Positions 7,166-13,666 of a stretch of 13,666 nucleotides of DNA are shown piece by piece (position 1 is the stretch's first letter; every line of letters begins with the position of its first letter). This DNA is from Balneolaceae bacterium (GTDB lineage Bacteria; Bacteroidota; Rhodothermia; Balneolales; Balneolaceae). Under the pieces are notes generated by a model, which was not told the DNA's origin, did not search any database, and was given only the letters and a program-made list of their open reading frames with translations. Both the position numbers and the translations under genes were made by a program. The DNA lies in assembly GCA_007118525.1 (NCBI GenBank), contig SKRK01000024.1, positions 1-13,666 of the forward strand, read 5' to 3'.

Positions 7166-8491
7166 ATGCGCACAAAATTTGCCTTCATCAAGAATGCTCT
7201 TAAATGGCTCACACTGTTTTTAGTATTGGTCATAGCCCCATTAAGCCTGGCCCTGATTGGCCACGAAGAGGAGAGCCGTGGCTTTTGGGTTGAGTTTGGA
7301 GTGGGACTCGGTTTCGTAGGGCTGGCCATGATGGGACTTCAATTTGTTCTTACTGCCCGATATAGTAAAATTGGCGCTCCCTTCGGGCTGGATGAACTCC
7401 TGCAGTTTCATGGACAAGCCGGGTATATCGCATGGCTCTTCATCATGGGGCATTTCATCATCCTGTTAGTAGCCGATTCAGAATTTCTCAAGTTTCTCAA
7501 CCCCGCCGTAAACCTGCCGCGGGCTATTGCTCTCTCCACAGTAATTATTGCCATTACTGCCCTCATTGCCACAACACACTGGCGGGAAAAATTCGGGATT
7601 ATCTACGAGTGGTGGCGTGCTACACATGGTATCCTTGCATTTTTGGTTATGTTTATTGGAACCGTTCACATTATGCAGGTCAGCTTTTACGTGTCTGAGC
7701 TATGGCAGCAGGTTGTTTGGGTTTCTCTATCAATAGGTGCAATAAGCATGTTACTACATAACCGGGTTTGGCGACCCATGCAGATGAAGAAAAACCCGTG
7801 GCAAATATCCTCTGTTCATCAAGAGACTGAAGATATTTGGTCCATTTGGCTGGAGCCTGTTGGTCACGACGGGATCAAATTTAAAGCAGGCCAGTTTATC
7901 TGGATTACCCTGGGTGATTCACCCTTCAGCCTGCAGCAGCATCCGTTTACCATTTCCTCAGCACCCGGCCAGAAAAAGATCCGCTTAACGATAAAGGAAC
8001 TCGGCGACTTCACTTCTCAGTTAGATAGTCTTGAATCGGGTGCTACAGCGTTTATAGAGGGCCCGTATGGCAACTTTACACTGGATTCAAGCTCTTCGAC
8101 CCATAATGTCTTTATCATTGGAGGGATTGGAATTACACCGACAATGAGCGTTCTCAATGATTTAAAAAGTAATGGTGATCAAAGAGAAACAACCCTTATT
8201 TATGGCACACCTTCAAAAGAACTGACTCCTTTTTATGAGGAGCTGAAAAAACTATCCAATGAAGTAAACTTAAACCTTATTCACGTCTTTGAGGAAGCGC
8301 CGGATGACTGGGATGGGGAAACCGGGTTTATCACTGAAGAGATTATGAAGCGTAACTTGCCCGATGATTATTCCAACTGTGAGTTTTTCATTTGCGGACC
8401 GCCACCCATGATGGATGTAGCTGAACCCACACTTAGAGAATGGGGTATTCCTGTACACCGGGTTCACTCAGAAAGATTTAATATCGTTTAG
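7166..8491 (+). CDS. NOX/ferric-reductase-type membrane flavocytochrome
   Basis: The product is a 441-residue integral membrane flavocytochrome that moves electrons from NAD(P)H through FAD and two b-type hemes across the inner membrane. Residues about 12-200 form the ferric-reductase-like bundle of roughly six helices. The heme ligands are evident: His82-x13-His96 in one helix and His154-x13-His168 in another, the spacing seen in NADPH oxidases and in bacterial SpNOX. The FAD domain contains HPFTISS (259-265), and the nucleotide domain has GGIGITP (319-325) and CGPPPMM (410-416). It ends with the aromatic-containing HSERFNIV tail. No [2Fe-2S] ferredoxin domain is present, unlike oxygenase reductases. 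The electron acceptor (O2, Fe3+ or another) is not decided by these motifs. A GGGG stretch precedes the ATG. A tiny membrane-peptide gene follows after 15 bases and probably forms an operon with it. Confidence 0.93.
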   Translation: MRTKFAFIKNALKWLTLFLVLVIAPLSLALIGHEEESRGFWVEFGVGLGFVGLAMMGLQFVLTARYSKIGAPFGLDELLQFHGQAGYIAWLFIMGHFIILLVADSEFLKFLNPAVNLPRAIALSTVIIAITALIATTHWREKFGIIYEWWRATHGILAFLVMFIGTVHIMQVSFYVSELWQQVVWVSLSIGAISMLLHNRVWRPMQMKKNPWQISSVHQETEDIWSIWLEPVGHDGIKFKAGQFIWITLGDSPFSLQQHPFTISSAPGQKKIRLTIKELGDFTSQLDSLESGATAFIEGPYGNFTLDSSSSTHNVFIIGGIGITPTMSVLNDLKSNGDQRETTLIYGTPSKELTPFYEELKKLSNEVNLNLIHVFEEAPDDWDGETGFITEEIMKRNLPDDYSNCEFFICGPPPMMDVAEPTLREWGIPVHRVHSERFNIV

Positions 8492-8494
8492 AAT

Positions 8495-8500
8495 AGGAGA
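8495..8500 (+). promoter_or_regulatory. Strong ribosome-binding site for the 27-codon gene
   Basis: AGGAGA lies between the flavocytochrome stop and the next ATG at 8507, with seven bases between GGAG and the start codon. Most genes in this window have weak or absent Shine-Dalgarno sequences, so this match is a real argument that the short frame is translated. Confidence 0.7.
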
Positions 8501-8506
8501 AAAAGC

Positions 8507-8590
8507 ATGCTACACATCTATATCAGAAGAACCGTAATTGTTATTTCGATAATTATCCTGGCTGCAGTAACGATATTTGCGCTTGGGTGA
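8507..8590 (+). CDS. Putative 27-residue single-pass membrane microprotein
   Basis: This short frame encodes 27 residues: a basic amphipathic start, MLHIYIRR, then one uninterrupted hydrophobic helix, TVIVISIIILAAVTIFALG, ending at TGA. By the positive-inside rule the N-terminus should face the cytoplasm. The ATG is 15 bases after the flavocytochrome stop and is preceded by AGGAGA at ideal spacing, so translation from the same message is likely. I know no named family for it. By analogy with small accessory subunits of membrane redox complexes, it may stabilise or tune the flavocytochrome; this is inference. The 107 bases that follow, up to the end of gdhA, show no convincing terminator on either strand. 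The alternative is a chance hydrophobic frame, which the ribosome-binding site argues against. Confidence 0.6.
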   Translation: MLHIYIRRTVIVISIIILAAVTIFALG

Positions 8591-8697
8591 TTTCTATTGA
8601 TGACAGTATGATGGTTCTGGCAAGCCCACAAAGTTTTGCTGGTGATCTTCTTCTTAGCAGCGTGTTTTTTGCGGCAGAACAGGGAACCGGGGGAGAG

Positions 8698-10050
8698 TCA
8701 TACATGCCCCTGAGCAATCATTGCATCAGCCACCTTGATAAACCCTGCAATATTGGCCCCTTTCATATAGTTGATTCGCCCATCTTCCATACCATGGTCG
8801 GTGCACTTTTTATGAATAGTCTGCATAATCTCCACCAGTTTTTCATCCACATCGTCATAACTCCAGGAGAGACGTTTTGCGTTTTGGGTCATCTCAAGCC
8901 CCGATACAGCCACACCTCCTGCATTGGATGCTTTACCGGGGGCATATACCACACCGGCTTCATAAAACGCCTTTACAGCTGCATCCGTACACGGCATATT
9001 TGCTCCTTCAGCTACATACGAAACCCCGTTTTTCACTAATTCCCCGGCATCGTCTTCTTCAATTTCATTCTGCGTGGCACAGGGAAGGGCAACATCGCAC
9101 GTTATGCCCCACGGCTTGCCTTCACTGAACTCACAACCAAACTCTTTGGCGTATTCACTGATTCTCCCGTTTCGATCATTTTTCAGCTCTTTAATCCACT
9201 TCAGTTTCTTTTCGGTAATTCCATTTTCATCCACAATGTATCCATCCGAATCGGACATTGATATCACATTTGCACCCAGGTTAATCGCTTTCTGACAGGC
9301 AAACTGAGCTACATTTCCGGAACCGGAGATGATCACTCTCTTTCCTTCAAGCGATTCTTCTTTCTGCTTCATCATCTCTCTCAAAAAGTAAAGCAGCCCG
9401 AAACCCGTGGCCTGCATGCGCACCTTGCTCCCTCCATAAGCGAGGCCTTTTCCCGTCAGTACTCCGGTAAATTCTGCAGTAAGCCGCTTATATTGACCAA
9501 ACAGATAGCCAACCTCACGCTCACCCACACCAATATCGCCGGCAGGCACATCGGTATCGCTCGAAACATACCGGAATAGCTCATTCATGAAACTCTGGCA
9601 AAACCGCATAATCTCGGCATCCGATTTTCCGCGCGGATTGAAATCCGATCCACCCTTACCCCCGCCCAGCGGCAGTCCGGTAAGGCTGTTTTTAAACGTC
9701 TGTTCAAAAGCGAGAAATTTGATAATGCTCAGATTTACGGATGGATGAAACCTTAGCCCTCCCTTGTACGGACCCAGTGCACTGTTAAATTGGACCCTGA
9801 AGCCGCGGTTTACACGGTAATTTCCCTCATCATCTTCCCAAGGCACCCTGAACATCACCATGCGCTCAGGTTCAACGAGTCGCTCAAGCAATCCGGATCG
9901 TTGATACCTTTTGTGATCTTTAACGAAAGGTATCACATGTTCCATTACTTCATGCACTGCCTGGCGAAACTCAGTCTGATCAGGATCTCTATTTTTTACA
10001 AGGGATGAGATCTTTTCCAATGACATTTCCTTTAGTTCGTAATCGGACAT
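8698..10050 (-). CDS. gdhA: NADP-type glutamate dehydrogenase
   Basis: The product is a 450-residue cytoplasmic glutamate dehydrogenase of the hexameric bacterial type (E. coli GdhA is 447 residues), which aminates 2-oxoglutarate with ammonium to give glutamate using NADPH. Substrate-domain motifs are FNSALGPYKGGLRFHP (88-103, with Lys96), the active-site LPLGGGKGGSDF (126-137, catalytic-type Lys132) and PAGDIGVGEREVG (169-181, catalytic-type Asp172). The Rossmann loop is GSGNVA (243-248), followed by SMSDSDG (264-270), whose lack of an acidic residue right after the strand fits NADP(H). EGANMPC (348-354) and KASNAGGVAVSGLEM (373-387) are the usual late motifs. Everything is intact. It lies 59 bases downstream of the P-type ATPase gene on the same strand; a separate promoter in the gap (TTGGTT then TTATAA at about 18 bases) is possible. 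It makes glutamate for nitrogen assimilation and, in salt-adapted cells, potentially as compatible solute. Confidence 0.97.
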   Translation of the reverse strand: MSDYELKEMSLEKISSLVKNRDPDQTEFRQAVHEVMEHVIPFVKDHKRYQRSGLLERLVEPERMVMFRVPWEDDEGNYRVNRGFRVQFNSALGPYKGGLRFHPSVNLSIIKFLAFEQTFKNSLTGLPLGGGKGGSDFNPRGKSDAEIMRFCQSFMNELFRYVSSDTDVPAGDIGVGEREVGYLFGQYKRLTAEFTGVLTGKGLAYGGSKVRMQATGFGLLYFLREMMKQKEESLEGKRVIISGSGNVAQFACQKAINLGANVISMSDSDGYIVDENGITEKKLKWIKELKNDRNGRISEYAKEFGCEFSEGKPWGITCDVALPCATQNEIEEDDAGELVKNGVSYVAEGANMPCTDAAVKAFYEAGVVYAPGKASNAGGVAVSGLEMTQNAKRLSWSYDDVDEKLVEIMQTIHKKCTDHGMEDGRINYMKGANIAGFIKVADAMIAQGHV

Positions 10051-10090
10051 ATTTTCAATTTTATAACTTCTGATTTAGTAATTGAACCAA

Positions 10091-10103
10091 AATCCGGTCC
10101 GGA
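10091..10103. promoter_or_regulatory. 13-bp dyad ATCCGGTCCGGAT between ATPase and gdhA
   Basis: Arms ATCCGG and CCGGAT flank one central base, seven bases after the ATPase stop and 41 bases before the gdhA start on the minus strand. Read as RNA on the minus strand, ATCCG-gac-CGGAT followed by TTTTGG could be a short weak terminator for the ATPase. It could equally be an operator for gdhA. The sequence alone does not decide. Confidence 0.4.
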
Positions 10104-10109
10104 TCACTC

Positions 10110-12830
10110 CTAAGCCTGCGACTTCTCTTTAAGTTTCCTCTGTTTACTCTGACCTAGCACATATTTCTCAAGTTCAACCAGTAAAAACACCACAAACCCA
10201 CCGGTAGCCGGATAAGCCCAATACAAGGCTTTGTGTGGAGACGTTGCAAACCATTCATTCATAAATGGCGCATAGGTGAATACTAGCTGTAATACAATCA
10301 GAATGCCCACAGCATAGAACGCATACTTGTTATTGAAAAATCCTTTCCCCAAAGAAGGTTCATGCATTTTTCGACAGTTGAAGAGATAAAATAGCTGTCC
10401 GGCTACAAGCGTATTAACGGCTATGGTTCGGGATTCATCAATCTCATATCCGTTACCCTTCAGCCAATAGTAGAGTGAGAGGGTGAGGCCGCCTATCAGC
10501 AGCGATACAAATGCGACCCTCCACAGAAAATATCCACCCAGAATTGCAGCATCCGTGTCGCGTGGCGGCCGTTTCATCACGCCGCTTTCAGTCGGCTCAA
10601 ACGAAAGGGCAAGCGCCAGAGTAACCGCAGTAACCATATTTACCCAAAGAATCTGAACCGGCGTAATGGGCATTGCGATACCCATGATTACGGCAGCCAT
10701 GATTACAAAAGATTCCGCTCCGTTGGTTGGCAGAATGAAAAGAATCGCTTTTCTCAGGTTATCGTAGATGGTCCGGCCCTCCTCAACGGCACTTGCTATA
10801 GAGGCGAAGTTGTCGTCAGCCAGCACCATTTCTGAGGCATCTTTAGTAACTTCGGTACCTTTGATGCCCATTGCGATTCCCACATCAGCCCGTTTCAGCG
10901 CCGGGGCATCATTTACACCGTCGCCGGTCATGGCACAAATTTTTCCGCGTGCCTGAAGCGCTTTTACCAGCCTCAGCTTGTGTTCCGGGCTCGTGCGAGC
11001 AAATACGTCATATTCCAGAGCGATCTCTTTCAGCTCCTCATCACTCTTTTGCTCCAACTCCTGACCACTGATCGCTTTTACTCCATCGCCGATTCCCAAT
11101 TCTTTTCCAATGGCGCGTGCTGTTACCACATGATCTCCCGTGATCATCTTAACCTGTATACCAGCCTCTTTACACTTCTTAATCGATTCAATAGCTTCAG
11201 GCCTTGGAGGGTCAATCATCCCCAGAACACCCAAAAATATCATTTCTGATTGCACATCATCGTGATCGATTTCATTCATCCCGTTCTCGATCTTTTTGAA
11301 AGCTGCTCCAATTACCCGCCTGCCTTCATTGGCCTGGCGGTCAATCTCCTTATTCCAAAAATCCTTTTGAAGCTGCTGTACCCCATCCTTGGCAAGTTCC
11401 TTTTCACAAGCCTCCATCAGCCTCTCAGGAGCCCCTTTCATAAAGATATACCGCCCATCATCCAGATCGTTCAGGGTTGCCATGTATTTATGATCCGATT
11501 CAAACGGCACATGATCCACTCTCTCCGGCTTGAAATCTCCGAATCCGGCTTTGTGTGCCAACGTAATCAGGGCGCCTTCCGTGGGGTCGCCATCTATTGT
11601 CCAGCCATCCTCCTTTTCACGAAGTTCAGCATCATTACACAACCTGATGGTCTGTATCATTCTCTCTGCTACATTATGACTTTTTATCTCCACAGTTTCA
11701 TCATCTAGCAGAATTTCGCCCTCCGGGTTGTACCCGGTACCTTTAACGGTATAAATCCCTTCTGATGTGGTAAAGGAGGTTACGGTCATCTCATTTTTGG
11801 TAAGAGTACCGGTTTTATCGGAACAGATTACCGATACAGAACCGAGTGTCTCTACCGATGGCAGCCTTCTGATAATTGCGTTTCGGCCCGCCATAGCCTG
11901 AACGCCAACGGCCAGGGTTATGGTCATAATTGCGGGCAAGCCTTCCGGAATGGCCGCAACTGCGAGACTGATCACTGCCATAAAAAGTTCATCCACGGTA
12001 TAGTCTCGAAAGAAATAACCAAAGGCGAAGAAAAGTGCGGTGGCTGAAACAATCACCAGCGACAGGGCCTTCCCAAACTGATCGATCTGCTTTAATAGGG
12101 GAGTAGTGATCTCCTCAACATCGGTCATCATCCGGTTTATTTTTCCCAACTCGGTATTTGCGCCGGTTTCCACAACCAGGCCCCGAGCCCGTCCATACAC
12201 CACCGATGTACCTGAAAACGCCATACAGGTTTGGTCACCCGGTACCGATCCCTCTTCAACTGAATCTGTTGTTTTCTCAACAGCAACTGATTCTCCTGTC
12301 AGTGCCGATTCCTCTATTCGCAAATTTCGAATCGAAATCAGTCTAAGATCTGCAGGTACTTTGTCACCCGATTCCAGTAATACCACATCACCCGGCACAA
12401 GTTCTTCAGCATCAATATCTTTGCGTTCTCCACCCCTCAACACGGTGGCGTGCAGTGAAAGCATTTTCCGGATGCCCTCGAGTGCCTTTTCGGCTTTCCC
12501 TTCCTGTACAAAACCGATGATGGCATTAATAAGAATCACAGCGATAATAACCCATGTGTCAATCCAGTGATCGAGCAGGGCGGTTATCACGGCGGCAACC
12601 ATTAAAACGTAAATCAGTACATTGTGAAACTGCAACAGGAAGCGCATTAATGCAGATTGCGACTTACCCTCGGGCAATTTATTGCTCCCATATTTTTCAA
12701 GGCGCTGAGATGCCTCTTCTGAACTTAAACCGTTTTCATCTACAGATAGCTCATCTAATGCATCATCTACTGTTCTGTTATACCATAGAGGTTTCGATGA
12801 TTTTTCAGTACTTGTAGCTGTTTCACTCAT
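10110..12830 (-). CDS. P-type cation-transporting ATPase (P2/Ca2+-type-like)
   Basis: The product is a 906-residue inner-membrane P-type ATPase that pumps a cation using ATP. Numbering here uses the ATG at 12830. An N-terminal cation-ATPase domain precedes TM1. The actuator loop has TGES (178-181), TM4 has AAIPEGLPA (Glu296), the phosphorylation site is DKTGTLT (Asp338), the nucleotide domain has KGAPE (465-469), and the hinge is TGDGVNDAP (635-643). About ten membrane helices are seen in the usual 2+2+6 layout. Cation-site residues Asn703 and Glu706 (TM5) and Asn731 and Thr734 (TM6) match SERCA, but the SERCA Asp800 position is Ala735. The ion is therefore uncertain (Ca2+, Na+ or other). A frame extends upstream to a TTG at 12908, but those 26 residues are unlike the family start, so I chose the ATG. 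It is divergent from the gene at 13012. Confidence 0.94.
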   Translation of the reverse strand: MSETATSTEKSSKPLWYNRTVDDALDELSVDENGLSSEEASQRLEKYGSNKLPEGKSQSALMRFLLQFHNVLIYVLMVAAVITALLDHWIDTWVIIAVILINAIIGFVQEGKAEKALEGIRKMLSLHATVLRGGERKDIDAEELVPGDVVLLESGDKVPADLRLISIRNLRIEESALTGESVAVEKTTDSVEEGSVPGDQTCMAFSGTSVVYGRARGLVVETGANTELGKINRMMTDVEEITTPLLKQIDQFGKALSLVIVSATALFFAFGYFFRDYTVDELFMAVISLAVAAIPEGLPAIMTITLAVGVQAMAGRNAIIRRLPSVETLGSVSVICSDKTGTLTKNEMTVTSFTTSEGIYTVKGTGYNPEGEILLDDETVEIKSHNVAERMIQTIRLCNDAELREKEDGWTIDGDPTEGALITLAHKAGFGDFKPERVDHVPFESDHKYMATLNDLDDGRYIFMKGAPERLMEACEKELAKDGVQQLQKDFWNKEIDRQANEGRRVIGAAFKKIENGMNEIDHDDVQSEMIFLGVLGMIDPPRPEAIESIKKCKEAGIQVKMITGDHVVTARAIGKELGIGDGVKAISGQELEQKSDEELKEIALEYDVFARTSPEHKLRLVKALQARGKICAMTGDGVNDAPALKRADVGIAMGIKGTEVTKDASEMVLADDNFASIASAVEEGRTIYDNLRKAILFILPTNGAESFVIMAAVIMGIAMPITPVQILWVNMVTAVTLALALSFEPTESGVMKRPPRDTDAAILGGYFLWRVAFVSLLIGGLTLSLYYWLKGNGYEIDESRTIAVNTLVAGQLFYLFNCRKMHEPSLGKGFFNNKYAFYAVGILIVLQLVFTYAPFMNEWFATSPHKALYWAYPATGGFVVFLLVELEKYVLGQSKQRKLKEKSQA

Positions 12831-12964
12831 GATTTTTATACGCAGGCTGTTTTTCTTTATACCCCAATAATACCAAATAGAGTGCTTGGCTGAAAAGATT
12901 GAACTCAAATATTTTCTAAAAAATAGACATGCTGCAAAGATTTCTGTTACTTAAAGACACATAT

Positions 12965-12994
12965 TTGGTTGCCGAACAACCAATTCAACCAATT
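12965..12994. promoter_or_regulatory. Inverted and tandem CAACCAATT repeats in the leader of the 13012 gene
   Basis: TTGGTTG (12965-12971) and CAACCAA (12977-12983) form a perfect 7-base inverted repeat around CCGAA. The unit CAACCAATT is then repeated head-to-tail (12977-12985 and 12986-12994). Three copies of one half-site thus lie 17-47 bases upstream of the ATG at 13012. In RNA the first two would make a stable hairpin. Within the 181-base gap shared with the ATPase gene, this is the only ordered structure seen. It could be a regulator-binding cluster or a 5' UTR structure. Confidence 0.5.
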
Positions 12995-13011
12995 AACAAA
13001 ACAGGATATCT

Positions 13012-13455
13012 ATGAAAACAGCTAGGTTTATAATTTATACTGCAGCACTTTTAATGGCTTTTCAGACGGTTGCCAATGCACAACAGCACAGCCTTACCGA
13101 AACCTTTAAACAGCATTTTAGTGAAACTGTCCAGGAAGTAAAAAGCACAGATAACACAACAAAAAAGCGTCATATTCTGAATGAATCATTTGATAAAATG
13201 CTCTCAGCAATAGATCGGATAGAAGACCGGGCTAACCTTTCGGAGGAGGATCTTGCCGCGCTGGAAACCTTTAAAAATGATATTCAGGATAAAAAAAGTG
13301 AATTGAACGGTCTTGACGGTTTCGATGAAATTGTTGATGAGGATCTGGATGACTTTTCGGATTATTCTCAACAAATGATGGAACAGGCAAACCGAACCCT
13401 CACCATCAGTTTGACCACAGCACTTCTCATCATTATCATACTGCTTCTACTGTAA
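13012..13455 (+). CDS. Exported helical protein with extreme C-terminal membrane anchor, unknown function
   Basis: I do not recognise this 147-residue protein. Residues 1-23 are a signal peptide (MKTARFIIYTAALLMAF.. ending VANA before QQ). Residues about 25-125 are polar and acidic with strong helical tendency (FDKMLSAIDRIEDR, LSEEDLAALETFKND) and an acidic patch DEIVDEDLDDF (105-115). Residues 129-147 are one hydrophobic helix ending in IIIILLLL at the very C-terminus, without the basic stop-transfer tail that a type I membrane protein usually has. The predicted picture is a periplasmic helical domain held to the inner membrane at its end. There are no cysteines or enzyme motifs. AGGA five bases before the ATG is the ribosome-binding site. 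A repeat cluster precedes it and a strong terminator follows, so it is probably a single-gene unit. Confidence 0.82.
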   Translation: MKTARFIIYTAALLMAFQTVANAQQHSLTETFKQHFSETVQEVKSTDNTTKKRHILNESFDKMLSAIDRIEDRANLSEEDLAALETFKNDIQDKKSELNGLDGFDEIVDEDLDDFSDYSQQMMEQANRTLTISLTTALLIIIILLLL

Positions 13456-13465
13456 TCCAAGTTAT

Positions 13466-13497
13466 ACCCTTCTCGCTAATGAGAAGGGTTCTTTTTC
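13466..13497 (+). terminator. Strong intrinsic terminator
   Basis: A perfect nine-pair stem, ACCCTTCTC and GAGAAGGGT with loop GCTAAT, is followed by TCTTTTTCT. It begins 11 bases after the stop of the 13012 gene. The reverse strand has only a weak U-tail (ATAACTT), so it serves mainly the plus strand, though it also sits at the 3' end of the possible convergent frame. Confidence 0.93.
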
Positions 13498-13666
13498 TAT
13501 GGCTCTTTCAAAATCAAATCTATTCCTAGTGCCATGTCAGCGATATAGCATCGGGTGATTAGAAAAGTCCCCTCCTTCATAAGCAGGGTAGAAACTTTTT
13601 CCAAGTCGATAAGGTTTTGATGATATAACTCAAAAAAGATCCATTCGGTTTGGAGATGTAAATGTA
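13497..13666 (-). CDS. Possible 3' end of a convergent gene, cut by the window edge
   Basis: On the minus strand one frame stays open from the right edge for 55 codons to a TAG at 13497-13499; its start would lie outside the window. The partial product contains HLHLQTEWIFFELYHQN, then MKEGTFLITRCYIADMALG and ends ILKEP. The composition is protein-like and mixed amphipathic, and the stop abuts the terminator hairpin of the convergent gene, which is where a real gene end would be expected. I do not recognise the family. A chance open frame of this length is not rare enough to exclude. Confidence 0.45.
   Translation of the reverse strand, partial: HLHLQTEWIFFELYHQNLIDLEKVSTLLMKEGTFLITRCYIADMALGIDLILKEP

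Noticed and set aside
8587..9039. Long plus-strand frame starting at a GTG after the microprotein gene
   Set aside because: Most of it is antisense to the well-supported gdhA gene, it has no ribosome-binding site, and its translated sequence beyond 8698 shows no domain features.
11250..11708. 152-codon plus-strand frame inside the P-type ATPase gene
   Set aside because: It is antisense to the conserved nucleotide-binding domain and has no independent support.
13576..13594. CCCCTCCTT..AGCAGGG imperfect inverted repeat, considered as an insertion-sequence end or dispersed repeat
   Set aside because: Pairing is poor, no second end or target duplication is visible, and it lies within a plausible minus-strand coding frame.

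Overview
The window is ordinary chromosomal DNA of a moderate-GC, Gram-negative marine or halophilic-type bacterium. The gene set points to the Bacteroidota/Balneolota neighbourhood: several exported proteins with signal peptides ending in '..AQ', secreted S9 and S10 peptidases, a CHRD protein, a DUF1080 protein, mostly weak Shine-Dalgarno sequences and AT-rich leaders. This placement is inferred from gene style, not from a marker gene. No rRNA, tRNA, CRISPR array, intact mobile element or phage gene was seen. Genes are densely packed and no gene-free stretch exceeds 300 bases.

Layout. (1) 1-4114: a secreted S9 prolyl-oligopeptidase-type peptidase (+), a small exported cysteine-containing protein of unknown function (-), and a secreted S10 serine carboxypeptidase-like protein (+). 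Together the two peptidases suggest scavenging of extracellular peptides. (2) 4282-5437: two genes on the minus strand, an NAD(P)-binding SDR-type protein and an exported CHRD-domain protein. (3) 5626-6985: on the plus strand, an exported DUF1080 (3-keto-disaccharide hydrolase-like) protein and a hot-dog acyl-CoA thioesterase. (4) 7166-8590: a membrane flavocytochrome of the NADPH oxidase/ferric reductase superfamily, followed 15 bases later by a 27-codon single-helix membrane microprotein with a near-perfect ribosome-binding site. (5) 8698-12830 on the minus strand: NADP-type glutamate dehydrogenase (gdhA) downstream of a ten-helix P-type cation ATPase. (6) 13012-13455: an exported helical protein with an extreme C-terminal membrane anchor, ending in a strong intrinsic terminator, then the 3' end of what may be a convergent gene running off the right edge.

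The most noteworthy item is the flavocytochrome plus microprotein pair. The large subunit has the two H-x13-H heme pairs and the FAD and NAD(P)H motifs of NOX enzymes, and the adjacent small membrane peptide could be an unannotated partner subunit. Secondary points are an Asp-to-Ala change at a cation-binding position in the P-type ATPase, several perfect dyads or repeats in divergent promoter regions, and a CTTTGTG-type intergenic repeat that resembles a dispersed element.
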